A stretch of 64,000 bases of DNA from Bradyrhizobium diazoefficiens (GCF_016612535.1 NZ_JAENXS010000003.1:533456-597455), one strand, 5' to 3'; shown: positions 17,044-24,497, counted from the stretch's first letter. Program-made: numbers and translations. Notes: a model not told the origin generated them from the sequence alone.

Positions 17044-17727
17044 CTAGACTACTTTGAACATTGCGCGTTTCGCTTCAGGTGTTGCGATCTCGTCCTTCTT
17101 TGGACTGCTGAGTATTGCTTGCACCTGCTCGATGACGCTCTTGTGGAAGATGAAAGGTACATCTTCATCCGGGCTGATTGCGAGGCCGCAGTAGCCGACG
17201 AGCGTGCCATCATCCATGCGGATAGGGACACAAACACGTCCAGCCATAGGACCACGTTTCGAGTAACCAAGACCGAGGGCCGTGCAGACGTCAGCGGGCA
17301 TTCCCGCCAATCCGAGTACTTTATGGTCAAACTCAAGGTGGTCCAGGGCTGCGATACCACGGTCCTTGAGCGCCTGATTGACCGCGCGTTCAAGTTTCTT
17401 AGGATTGCCGAAATGGTCGACGAGCATCTCGGCGGCGCGACGTACGGTGACCTGCTTCACGTGTGCGACAAGTGCGAGCTGGTCGCCGGAGTGTTCGGGC
17501 TTCAGTTTGCCATCGACCCCCTTGTGGGTGCTTGCCCAGCATGAAAAGCCGGTCTTCTCGCCGCTGACGGTCACGACCAAACAACGGTCATCACCTCGGT
17601 TGCATGCGGGGCACTTCGTGCGAAATTCCCCGCCCTTCTGGGTCCAGCTGAGGCCCAGGAAGTCTTTTGCTTGGTGCAGTGATACGTGCTCTTTCAGCTC
17701 CTTGAAATTTATTTGATCAGCGGACAT
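17044..17727 (-). CDS. Primase-like protein: CHC2-type zinc domain, no visible TOPRIM
   Basis: The ATG at 17727 is chosen because a GAGAGGAG Shine-Dalgarno sits just before it. The 227-residue protein has a DnaG-type zinc-binding module (about 30-65: KCPACNRGDDRC and GFSCWASTHKG). A helical linker follows, then a segment near 160-190 (GRVCVPIRMDDGTLVGYCGL) resembling the part of DnaG just before TOPRIM. The chain then stops: no EGY-type Glu or DxD motif of a TOPRIM domain is present. It is either a truncated primase or an initiator that needs a partner. It is the only replication-type enzyme visible in this part of the prophage. Confidence 0.72.
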   Translation of the reverse strand: MSADQINFKELKEHVSLHQAKDFLGLSWTQKGGEFRTKCPACNRGDDRCLVVTVSGEKTGFSCWASTHKGVDGKLKPEHSGDQLALVAHVKQVTVRRAAEMLVDHFGNPKKLERAVNQALKDRGIAALDHLEFDHKVLGLAGMPADVCTALGLGYSKRGPMAGRVCVPIRMDDGTLVGYCGLAISPDEDVPFIFHKSVIEQVQAILSSPKKDEIATPEAKRAMFKVV

Positions 17728-17775
17728 CTGATTCTCCTCTCTCAAAAATCTGTCCGCTTCTCATTGTAACCCGAA

Positions 17776-17807
17776 TAAAAACCCCCGGACATTTGCGTCA
17801 CGGGGGC
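17776..17807 (-). terminator. Rho-independent terminator
   Basis: On the minus strand CCCCCG / CGGGGG forms a stem with a 13-base loop, followed by TTTTTATTC. It lies 57 bases after the stop of the 72-residue gene and upstream of the primase-like gene. Confidence 0.75.
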
Positions 17808-17863
17808 TCCGAGAATAACGAGTGGGAGGGAAATACTCGTCATCCTTGGGGGCACGGTCAGCG

Positions 17864-18082
17864 TCACTGTTGCTCGGCGATCCAAGCCTCAGCGCGTTGA
17901 AGCACTTGAATGGCGTTGTGGATGTCGGCGTGGCCGAGCTGCGGAGTATCGTCGTACGTACCGTCATCCTTCTTGTAGCTCTTGGCAACGACGGTGTTGT
18001 AGTAGCCGTTGTTGCGCCAGATGGCCGCTTTCACGAAGCCGATCTGAAACTTCTTGACTGGTGTCACTTTCTCGTCAGCCAT
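17864..18082 (-). CDS. Small conserved-looking phage protein, possibly ssDNA-binding
   Basis: This 72-residue protein has alternating beta strands (KKFQIGFVKAAIWRNNG, then YYNTVVAKSYK) and a C-terminal helix (HNAIQVLQRAEAWIAEQ). The plan resembles small proteins of phages and archaea that share the AIW-N-G strand and AI-VLQ-A helix; some are thought to be PC4/Whirly-like single-strand DNA binders. That is recall of a pattern, not a search. A very strong GAGAGGAGG Shine-Dalgarno suggests high expression. Confidence 0.6.
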   Translation of the reverse strand: MADEKVTPVKKFQIGFVKAAIWRNNGYYNTVVAKSYKKDDGTYDDTPQLGHADIHNAIQVLQRAEAWIAEQQ

Positions 18083-18121
18083 GATGAATCCTCCTCTCTT
18101 GGCTAGCCGAATTGTACCACG

Positions 18122-18388
18122 CTACATGTCAGCATCGTTGCCGGGGTGGTGATCGGGATCGACCGGACCAAGATCATTGTCGGGATCAGGATCGTCATCG
18201 AAACCGATGTGCTTCTCCCGCTCTGTATTCACGCCCTTGGACTGGTAGTAGTCGATCTCGAATTGCGTTGGTTGTGGTGCACGCTCGCCAACGACAGAGC
18301 AACCGCATTTCTCGCAGCTCGAGAGTTTGCTAAACCACTTGTCCTCGTCCCATACAGAGTTGCAGCAAGTGAATCGAATGAGGGGCAT
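18122..18388 (-). CDS. Small zinc-ribbon-like acidic protein
   Basis: This 88-residue protein has CCNSVW and CEKCGC (Cys pairs at about 8-9 and 25-30), enough for a zinc ribbon. An acidic, Asp/Pro-rich tail follows (about 62-88). No family is recognised. It lies in the early-type gene string between the putative ssDNA-binding protein and the coiled-coil mini-gene. Confidence 0.5.
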   Translation of the reverse strand: MPLIRFTCCNSVWDEDKWFSKLSSCEKCGCSVVGERAPQPTQFEIDYYQSKGVNTEREKHIGFDDDPDPDNDLGPVDPDHHPGNDADM

Positions 18389-18395
18389 GTGTCTC

Positions 18396-18545
18396 TCACT
18401 TCTGTTTCGGCTTGCGCGGCTTGCGCTGGCCGTGGAGCATGACCTTCACCTCGCTCTCGACTTCAGCGGAGAGGGTCTTGATCTCCGCGTCAATTTGGGT
18501 GCGCTGTACTCTCAGTTCCTTGATGCGCTTCAGCTTCTCTTCCAC
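18396..18545 (-). CDS. Basic coiled-coil mini-protein
   Basis: GTG at 18545 follows GAGGAGAAC, a good Shine-Dalgarno, and opens a 49-residue frame. The N-terminal two thirds are a short coiled coil (EEKLKRIKELRVQRTQID), and the tail is very basic (GQRKPRKPKQK). It overlaps the 3' end of the replication-relaxation gene by 56 bases in another frame. A nucleic-acid-binding accessory is plausible; nothing more can be said. Confidence 0.5.
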   Translation of the reverse strand: MEEKLKRIKELRVQRTQIDAEIKTLSAEVESEVKVMLHGQRKPRKPKQK

Positions 18546-19440
18546 GTTCTCCTCCTCTGAATGTAAACGGCGGAATATTCCCGACGCGTAGGTACTGCGA
18601 TGTCGCGAACCAGCTCGTGAGCGGCGGGATATGCGTGACGTGACGCGTGAAGTGCCGGACAGCGCCCTTCTTCGTCTTCCACTCATATTTCAGGAAGCCA
18701 AATTGCTTCGCGTAGCGATGTGGATAGTTGTTGTTGTCGATAGCTATCTTCAGTTGCTTGCTGGCTTCTAGGTAGCGGCCTGGTCTGCTCAGAATGAAAA
18801 CAACCATCAGGTCTTTGAACTGGCCGGTATGGATGAGCTTCAGGAAGTTGCATATTTTCTCGTAAATCTTCCGGTCCTGCTGCTCCGTGCCCATATCGAT
18901 CTCGACGGCGGCGAAGTAGCCAAACATGCGGAAGAATGGACCGTCGGGACGGAAAGGAACATCAGGTTGCGTAGGGACGACAATCGGCTCGTTGAATTCA
19001 GACGAAGCCATTTCGATGGAAGCGAACGTGATGGACTCGAGCAATTTATGTGGCTCGGAATCCCGGCTGAGGCGGACGGGAAACCCATCTAGCTCCAGCT
19101 CTGCAATGCCTTCGCGACCTAGCTCCCAGACGAACTGTCTTGAGAGTGGTTCTCCGAAAACAAACGCTTCCGGAAGATCTATGTAGTCGTAGGCGCGGAG
19201 GTCTTCGAGCCGCTCCCGAGATGTGCGTGGATGAGTGCCGCGGCCAAGAAGCCGAAAGATGTAGCTGGTTGGGAGATAGCGGTACCCCCAGGGCTGTCGA
19301 TACTTAGAACCAGGGGCAAAGAGTTTGCAAATCTCTAAGTCAGAGTCACGGAATTGAAAGCCATCCCGTTTGAGGGGCTTTGTGTATCTGTCGCGGATCA
19401 GGGTTTCCATACCGAATGTGTGGGTATTCCCGGCGTGCAC
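18490..19440 (-). CDS. Replication-relaxation family winged-helix protein
   Basis: The 316-residue protein resembles the Replic_Relax family (PF13814) of plasmid and conjugative-element proteins. It has an N-terminal winged helix (about 22-75, including DLEICKLFAPG and YLPTSYIFRLLG) and a conserved LREYDY-like stretch (here LRAYDYIDLP). A restriction-like alpha/beta core follows at about 160-270. The start is GTG 19440; ATG 19410 is an alternative. It lies 62 bases downstream of the VirD4/TraG-like ATPase gene, as in conjugative elements rather than phages. Family members are linked to plasmid replication and mobilisation; the mechanism is unresolved. Confidence 0.72.
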   Translation of the reverse strand: MHAGNTHTFGMETLIRDRYTKPLKRDGFQFRDSDLEICKLFAPGSKYRQPWGYRYLPTSYIFRLLGRGTHPRTSRERLEDLRAYDYIDLPEAFVFGEPLSRQFVWELGREGIAELELDGFPVRLSRDSEPHKLLESITFASIEMASSEFNEPIVVPTQPDVPFRPDGPFFRMFGYFAAVEIDMGTEQQDRKIYEKICNFLKLIHTGQFKDLMVVFILSRPGRYLEASKQLKIAIDNNNYPHRYAKQFGFLKYEWKTKKGAVRHFTRHVTHIPPLTSWFATSQYLRVGNIPPFTFRGGERGREAEAHQGTESTAHPN

Positions 19441-19502
19441 CGGAAGATGCGCTACCTCGTAGGTGACGCACGGTGCACAAGCCTCACACTCAGTTTATCA
19501 CG

Positions 19503-21497
19503 TCACCAGTGACGTTCGTCGTCCTCAGGTCGCTTGTCTGCTGAATCCAGCCGCCACGCTTCCATCTCTTCAGGGCGAGGATTCAGCTTCACAATAGGCT
19601 CGTCGTCTGATGGAGGCGGTTCGAAAGAATCGGGTTCGCCGTACTTATCGAGATCAGCCATGGTTACCCGGACCTTGATGCCGCTCTTCACCACGTCACG
19701 AACGTACATGATGAATTCGCCGCGGCGCAGCGCGTGCATCTCCTCGGGGGTGGTTCGAAGGGACGGCGCGAGTGCTTTCGCTTCCTGGTCAGAATTGGCA
19801 ATTCTGATTGCGCAATTCTGGAGAGCCGCAAGGACCCGTTCGGACTGGATTTGGGTCGTATTCTGATGCGCCAACGTGAGAGCGATGTTCTGAGACCGGC
19901 ATTCCTGGATGATGGTGGGGACCTTCTCGTCTTCTGAAATGACGGACTGACACTCGTCGATGTAGAAGAATACCGGATTCTTCTGCTGACGTTTCCTGCC
20001 GCTGCGCCGCTGGGCACCGGCTAGTACCTGTGCCACAAAAAACCGGCCGAAGAATTCGGCGCCCTTGTCGCCGAGGATGTCTTTGGTGTTCTTGATAAGG
20101 ACCAGCGTGCGCGAGTCCATGGCCTTATCGATCTGAAAATCTGTCTTCGTTGCGGTGAGCATCGCGCGCATCGCATCATCTTCGAGCAAAAGCGAGATGC
20201 GCTGGATGACTTCTCTGCGGCGCCCACGGATGTTCTCGCTCTCGTAGTCCTTCCTGAAGAAGTCTTGAAGATCTGGCTCCATCTTCTCGATGTAGTCGGC
20301 GAAGTGCTTTGAATCCCACATGAGGATATTTCGCACTGTATCCAGGGTGGGATTGGGAAAGACGGTAATGACAGCACGTATGACGCGGCGGAACAGATAC
20401 TGTTGCGTGGGGGTGAATTTGAACTGAAGCAAACCCTCGAAAATGTACTCGAGCAGTTCCACGGTCTTATTGATATCGGTCTTCGGAATATCGAGCGGGT
20501 TGATGCCAATTGGGTATTTCGGGTCGATAACAATGGTGCGGCCTCGCAATTCTGGCCGATCATAGAATGGCTCGATGAGGTCCCCCTTGCTATCCATGAG
20601 GATAACACATGCGTCTTTTTGCAAATCCTGGTCGATGAGCGCGTGAAGCAATGTCGTCTTACCGCGTCCTTGCGGTGCGACTATCCAGGTGCCGGAGAAA
20701 CGGGGGGTGTCGAACAGGTAGAACGGGAAATCGACGTGAAACCACCGATCGTACAAGGTGTGCTTGGTAATGTCTTCCTTTGCGGCTTGATTTGCCAGCA
20801 CCTGCGCGCGCACGGTTTGCATCGCGTCGAGCTCAATGAGTTCGGGGGCAACAACCGGAGAGGCGACAAGGCTCATGACCTTGCTCGGATTGCGCAGCAC
20901 ATCGATAGCGCGCACTGAAAAGGGGGATGGTGGCGAGCGCGTGGTATTCTCGTTCACCAGATACTGTTTGCCCAATTCCATACAAAAAATGAGCGCGGAA
21001 TTGATGACGGACGTGCATATAGCGTCGAGGACCAATTGGGGATTCGCGAGTTTTTTCTGGAAAGCAATCAACCGGTCTCTGTATCTCGCTTGCTCGAGCG
21101 GACTCCACGCCGGATTGAACTCTGGAAGAGAATCAAACCCTTCGTCCCGATAGTAGTTGACGAACGTAGCTCCGATCTCGGTCGCAAGTGGGCCGGGCGG
21201 ATACCTTCCCATGGCGCTGTGAAAGCGCTGATGGAAGCGATCGATCCAGAGACTGATAGCTTCGTCGCTCGTCGGTATGCTTGCTGTGGCTGCCGAAGCC
21301 GCTGTGAGCGCCTGTAATTCTTTGGTGCGCTTCTCAGCTTCAGCTAAATGGTTGGGGCGTACTTCTGAGTGTCCGACTGAGGAGTGATAGATATCAAGAA
21401 CGAAGTCGTACAGTAGGACGACTGCTTTGAAGATGGCGCGTATGAGAGCAATTGGCAGAAGAAATATGATGGCGAGGATGTTGAGGATGTCGGACAT
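19503..21497 (-). CDS. VirD4/TraG-like DNA-translocation ATPase
   Basis: This protein has 664 residues from ATG 21497 (TGATG overlap with the upstream gene). An N-terminal hydrophobic segment at about 5-34 should anchor it in the membrane. Walker A APQGRGKTT lies at about 274-282 and Walker B VFFYIDECQS at about 509-518. A LTLAHQNTTQIQ sensor motif at about 540-551 is typical of TraD/TraG/VirD4 coupling proteins and related DUF87 ATPases, which form hexameric DNA pumps. The C-terminal tail is acidic. In conjugative systems this ATPase feeds relaxase-DNA into a type IV channel. No relaxase with HUH motifs or type IV channel gene is visible here, so its partner is unknown. It is separate from the packaging terminase. 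Confidence 0.85.
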   Translation of the reverse strand: MSDILNILAIIFLLPIALIRAIFKAVVLLYDFVLDIYHSSVGHSEVRPNHLAEAEKRTKELQALTAASAATASIPTSDEAISLWIDRFHQRFHSAMGRYPPGPLATEIGATFVNYYRDEGFDSLPEFNPAWSPLEQARYRDRLIAFQKKLANPQLVLDAICTSVINSALIFCMELGKQYLVNENTTRSPPSPFSVRAIDVLRNPSKVMSLVASPVVAPELIELDAMQTVRAQVLANQAAKEDITKHTLYDRWFHVDFPFYLFDTPRFSGTWIVAPQGRGKTTLLHALIDQDLQKDACVILMDSKGDLIEPFYDRPELRGRTIVIDPKYPIGINPLDIPKTDINKTVELLEYIFEGLLQFKFTPTQQYLFRRVIRAVITVFPNPTLDTVRNILMWDSKHFADYIEKMEPDLQDFFRKDYESENIRGRRREVIQRISLLLEDDAMRAMLTATKTDFQIDKAMDSRTLVLIKNTKDILGDKGAEFFGRFFVAQVLAGAQRRSGRKRQQKNPVFFYIDECQSVISEDEKVPTIIQECRSQNIALTLAHQNTTQIQSERVLAALQNCAIRIANSDQEAKALAPSLRTTPEEMHALRRGEFIMYVRDVVKSGIKVRVTMADLDKYGEPDSFEPPPSDDEPIVKLNPRPEEMEAWRLDSADKRPEDDERHW

Positions 21498-21871
21498 CAA
21501 TACTTCAGTTCAATGGATTGCGACGAGAGCGCAGCCTCGTAGTATTTTAGTGTGGCCTTGAAAGAAGGGAGGTACTTTTGCCGTAACTCGAGTACGTATC
21601 TGTAGGCAGCATGTGGGCTATCGAAAGCGCGCTCCATGGGGTTGAGCATGTAATCACCCATGGTTGTCTGTGAAGAGGGTTCGACAGTGACGAGGTCGAG
21701 ATGATTGTGCTCGTAGACGAGCCTTTCGACTTCCGTCAGTTCTATGAATAGCTGGACGATGAATTGTTCGCGGGTGACTGGCACTTCGCGCTCGCGGCGG
21801 CGAAAGATTCCAGTTTCGACGATGCCGATTTCGGTGACCTGATCAGTTACCTGCTCGATGCGCACGTCCAC
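21497..21871 (-). CDS. Hypothetical partner of the VirD4/TraG-like ATPase
   Basis: The 124-residue, soluble acidic protein starts at GTG 21871. Beta-rich residues 1-60 are followed by a helical C-terminus (about 85-124, YRYVLELRQKYLPSFKATLK). Its TGA stop overlaps the ATG of the ATPase (TGATG), implying translational coupling and a functional link. The family is not recognised. The gap to the excisionase gene contains a GGGCTGG / CCAGCCC hairpin (21,893-21,923). Confidence 0.55.
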   Translation of the reverse strand: MDVRIEQVTDQVTEIGIVETGIFRRREREVPVTREQFIVQLFIELTEVERLVYEHNHLDLVTVEPSSQTTMGDYMLNPMERAFDSPHAAYRYVLELRQKYLPSFKATLKYYEAALSSQSIELKY

Positions 21872-21952
21872 CGCAGCCCCCCGAAGTCAAATGGGCTGGA
21901 GCAGTGTGCACCTGCCCCAGCCCTAGCTCCCTTGCGAGAGCCGTTCACGTGA

Positions 21953-22150
21953 CTAAGTGCGGCAGGGCTGATTGAGCCACTCAACTATGTCCCGGCGCCG
22001 CCAGATCGGGTGGGTCGAGCGGTGCTTACCGGGATTGATAATCCCTGGAAAAGCGCCGCGCTTCATCCAACGCCAAATCGTAGAACGAGACCAGGGAAGG
22101 TTGAATTTCTCTTTCAGACCTTTCCAGTCAACTACTGCTTCGTCATCCAT
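21953..22150 (-). CDS. AlpA-like excisionase / MerR-fold DNA-binding protein
   Basis: This roughly 65-residue protein has a winged-helix signature: DWKGLKEKFNLPWSRSTIWR, then WMKRGAFPG and WRRRDIVEWLN. It is typical of AlpA/Xis recombination directionality factors that pair with P4-type integrases. The ATG at 22150 follows GGAG at good spacing; ATG 22180 further upstream is in frame but lies in a CCGTCCATGGACGG palindrome (22,176-22,189). It sits just after the integrase gene in transcription order. Confidence 0.8.
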   Translation of the reverse strand: MDDEAVVDWKGLKEKFNLPWSRSTIWRWMKRGAFPGIINPGKHRSTHPIWRRRDIVEWLNQPCRT

Positions 22151-22211
22151 GCTCAGCTCCATTTGAAAGGAGCCGTCCATGGACGGCGGGTTCAGTCGCC
22201 GACGTCCAAAG

Positions 22212-23408
22212 CTATGACAATCGGAGGATGTGCTGCAAGAGAGATTCGTAAGCCTCTACTGCGTGTCGCTTTTCATCTAGGTAAGCGTACCTGTCATAAA
22301 TTACCTGCAGCGGTCCACGAGCAGAGATGTGGTTGAGGAGCATCTCCGCTATGTGCGGTGGCACTTTGAGGCGGGATAGGTTGGTGCGATAGGTGCGGCG
22401 GATGTCGTGCAGGGTCCAGCCGGTCACGCCAGAGAGTTTATCGAGCAGCTTCTTGCTCTTCGACCATCCATTGAACGACTTTTCTGATTTCGTCCTTCGT
22501 GCGGGAAAAATCAGCGAGTTCTTGCTCTGAGTAGCGTCCACGGCTGAGGCCAAGACGTCGGCAGTGCGGGCAGAAATCGGGATCAGAAGCTCCCTGCCAT
22601 TCTTTGTGATCTCTGCTGGCAGACATAAGGTTTGTTGATTATGCGAGTAGTACTCGCTTCGTAGTGCTGCACATTCTCCTCGGCGCAGACCTGTAAGGAT
22701 TAAAAGTTTTACGATTGTTGCGAAGTGTGCGGGCAATGCTGGGGCGGATGGACTCGAACCACCGTTCGCGGGTCCAAAACCCGTTGTCCTGCCATTAGAC
22801 GACGCCCCAATCTCACAAGCTCGCCAGATACATTTTAACTCGTCATCGGAAAGGATGCGAGCGCGGGATGTTGGTTTCGTACCTTCGATCCCGTCCATAG
22901 GATTTTCCGAAATGTACCGACGACGTTTGCACCAATTGAAAAACGTCCGACCGACTCTGATCGAAGCGTTGCGTTCTGGGTTGGTTTTGATCGCATTTAT
23001 GCGTCGCAGGATTTCGCCATGGGAGACTTCACCGAGCTTCCCTTGGAAAGGGTAGTGACGATCGAGACGGTCTTCGAGGTCCTCGACCGTGCTCTGTTTC
23101 CGGTTCTTCCGCTTCTCGGCCAAGAAGCGTTCCTTGGCTGTCTCGAAGCTGATGGTGACGGGAAGGGTTTTGCCGAGCGCTCGCTCTGCAAGGATGCGTC
23201 TGGCCTGTGTGCGAGCTTCTGAGAGGGTCACAATGCCGTACCTGCCGAGAGCGCGGCGGCTGTTGTGGAGCTTCAAGATGAAGGTCCGGGAACCACCACA
23301 GCTCACTCGAATGCCGAAGGACGGGATCGTGCTGTCCCAAAAATCCCGCTGTCCCTTTTTTGGGATGGGCAGCGATCGGATCGTGGCGTCGGTGAGATTG
23401 CTAGGCAC
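22212..23408 (-). CDS. int: Tyrosine integrase (P4-like) carrying an in-frame tRNA gene
   Basis: The 398-residue protein has an N-terminal DUF4102-like arm-binding domain (about 1-85) and a core-binding domain (about 86-178). The catalytic domain shows Arg242 (LTGLRRGE), Lys269 (EITKNGRE), HDIR 334-337, His360 and a Tyr at 371 or 374 (VIYDRYAYLDEKR). All catalytic residues are present. Residues about 200-224 (ASSNGRTTGFGPANGG...) are the translation of a complete tRNA-Gln gene and have no counterpart in normal integrases, where this loop is short. The frame is kept through it. The start is GTG 23408 with GGGAG upstream, and GTGCCTAG is repeated at the start. The enzyme should integrate the element at tRNA-Thr; whether the 25-residue insert leaves it active is unknown. 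Confidence 0.92.
   Translation of the reverse strand: MPSNLTDATIRSLPIPKKGQRDFWDSTIPSFGIRVSCGGSRTFILKLHNSRRALGRYGIVTLSEARTQARRILAERALGKTLPVTISFETAKERFLAEKRKNRKQSTVEDLEDRLDRHYPFQGKLGEVSHGEILRRINAIKTNPERNASIRVGRTFFNWCKRRRYISENPMDGIEGTKPTSRARILSDDELKCIWRACEIGASSNGRTTGFGPANGGSSPSAPALPAHFATIVKLLILTGLRRGECAALRSEYYSHNQQTLCLPAEITKNGRELLIPISARTADVLASAVDATQSKNSLIFPARRTKSEKSFNGWSKSKKLLDKLSGVTGWTLHDIRRTYRTNLSRLKVPPHIAEMLLNHISARGPLQVIYDRYAYLDEKRHAVEAYESLLQHILRLS
22739..22809 (-). tRNA. tRNA-Gln(TTG) nested inside the integrase gene
   Basis: Seventy-one bases fold into a full cloverleaf: acceptor TGGGGCG/CGCCCCA, D stem GTCT/GGAC, anticodon loop TTTTGGA with anticodon TTG, a 4-base variable loop, T stem GGTGG/CCATC and T loop TTCGAGT. 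Glutamine identity features are present (U1-A72, G73, U35, G36). The top pair of the anticodon stem is A-C. CCA is not encoded, unlike the chromosomal tRNAs in this window. It is in the same orientation as int. Confidence 0.88.
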
Positions 23409-23540
23409 GTCCTAGGCACTCCCAGATGTTGGGTGCGGTGCTTCGGAGTGTTGCGCCTTGGAGAAGAAAAGGCAAATATTTTTAAAGGCTTGGACGCACG
23501 GTGGAGTATGGTGGCGCACGCTGAAGAAGCTATTTTTCGT

Positions 23541-23578
23541 TTTACAAAACCGCTGCTCTACCGCTGAGCTAAGCCGGC
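23541..23578 (-). pseudogene. 5' half of a tRNA-Thr(TGT) gene at the prophage junction
   Basis: Bases 1-38 of a threonine tRNA (acceptor 5' strand GCCGGCT, complete D arm GCTC/GAGC, anticodon loop ending TTTGTAA) stop abruptly after the anticodon loop. The following sequence (ACGAAAAATAGC) has no T arm. This marks the attachment junction, with crossover in or near the anticodon loop. The 3' half, or a restored whole gene, should lie at the other end of the element, outside the window. Confidence 0.8.
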
Positions 23579-23658
23579 CACTTGCTGGGAACCGCGGGGT
23601 TACCGGCTTGCGCCGGCGCGTCCGCTTGTGCGCGGTCGCAATACCAGACTTGTCCGGG

Positions 23659-23690
23659 AAGTGCCAGAACTTGGAAGTGCCAGAACTTGG
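23659..23690. repeat. Tandem 16-base duplication
   Basis: AAGTGCCAGAACTTGG occurs twice back to back in the noncoding stretch between the prophage junction and the first chromosomal gene. It looks like a simple slippage duplication; no function is apparent. Confidence 0.6.
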
Positions 23691-23707
23691 CTGCAGCGTT
23701 CTGCCGG

Positions 23708-23737
23708 CATGAAACAGGCGGCCCTCGGGGCCGCCTG
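23708..23737 (-). terminator. Terminator of the small secreted protein gene
   Basis: On the minus strand a 9-bp stem (CAGGCGGCC / GGCCGCCTG) with a 5-base loop is followed by TTTC, 22 bases after the stop of the 23760-24191 gene. Confidence 0.6.
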
Positions 23738-23759
23738 AACCAATTGCCTGACTGCGAAC

Positions 23760-24191
23760 CTACTGGCAGAGGTGCCGGCGGCCGTCTTCGCCCTTGAACC
23801 AGGTGCCGGGCGTGCAAACGAAGCCGTTGCGCTGGGCGTAGCTGCGGTGGTCCCAACCGCGATTGTCATAGGCGTAGCTGTTGTCCATAGCGCGGAACGG
23901 AGCGGTTGCGATTGCGCCCGCCGTGCCGACGGCAGCGCCGGCGACCGCGCCTGCCGTATCGAGCGGCCAGAATCCCGACTGTGTCTGATCATTCACTTGC
24001 CGGTGGGCCATGTGCCGACGGCGATAGGCGCGATCATTGGTCGGATTGCCGGCGCCAAGATTCTGGCAATTGGGATCCTTGAAGGGTCCCGTGCAGCGCG
24101 CCGAATTGTCGGCCGTGGCTTGCGCGAAGACCGGTGTTGCCAGCGTGGTCGCGACGATCGCGGCCAAGCCCAGAAGCTTCAGGCTCGTCAT
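23760..24191 (-). CDS. Small secreted protein, function unknown
   Basis: This 143-residue protein has a signal peptide (about 1-23, ending TPVFAQA). A mature domain with a few Cys follows, then an Ala/Gly-rich hydrophobic segment (about 80-98, AGAVAGAAVGTAGAIATAP) and a C-terminal module ending CTPGTWFKGEDGRRHLCQ. Such envelope proteins are common in Bradyrhizobium. It is the first chromosomal gene outside the prophage and is divergent from the gene at 24,498. The 306-base gap between them presumably holds both promoters; I see no clear operator in it. Confidence 0.7.
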   Translation of the reverse strand: MTSLKLLGLAAIVATTLATPVFAQATADNSARCTGPFKDPNCQNLGAGNPTNDRAYRRRHMAHRQVNDQTQSGFWPLDTAGAVAGAAVGTAGAIATAPFRAMDNSYAYDNRGWDHRSYAQRNGFVCTPGTWFKGEDGRRHLCQ

Positions 24192-24497
24192 GGCATTCTC
24201 TCCATGTTGTTGAGACCTGTGCTAAGTGCGCCGTCTGGCAGTCGTTCCGCGGTTTCTCGCATGCGGGGTCACATCGACGTGAGCCCGCACAGGATGTGCG
24301 GCTTTTGCCACGCAACCTGGCGCATCCGCACCGGTGCGAGGGGTTTGCGTGCCGTTAACGTTTCGCTAGTGCGCCCGGCAGCATTTGAGCCGCTATCGCC
24401 CCTTGTGTGTTAGGCTTACCGGCATTTGGTGAGGGAGCCTTAACCCTCTGTCCGTCGTGATCGGATAGGTTGTGAGCCGGATAACCGGGATCCTTCC

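Larger units (their letters stand above)
1..23540. mobile_element. Integrated tailed-phage-like element (right-hand part; continues past the left edge)
   Basis: This block holds terminase, portal, scaffold-like and capsid-like genes, a tyrosine integrase and an AlpA-type excisionase, nearly all on the minus strand. Its base composition is visibly less GC-rich than the DNA right of 23,580. The right boundary falls where a tRNA-Thr gene breaks off after its anticodon loop (23,541), 133 bases upstream of the integrase start. The left end, tail genes, endolysin, repressor and second attachment site are not in the window. The element also carries a VirD4/TraG-like ATPase with a replication-relaxation protein, which is unusual for a tailed phage. 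Whether it can still excise cannot be judged from this window. Confidence 0.9.

Noticed and set aside
19503..21497. VirD4/TraG-like ATPase as the phage packaging motor
   Set aside because: A complete terminase large subunit with ATPase and nuclease motifs lies at 11,051-12,646, so this membrane-anchored ATPase is not needed for packaging.
22438..22626. 62-codon minus-strand frame with CPHC and a helical tail inside the integrase gene
   Set aside because: It looks protein-like but overlaps the integrase catalytic domain out of frame, which has all its motifs; I treat it as a chance frame.
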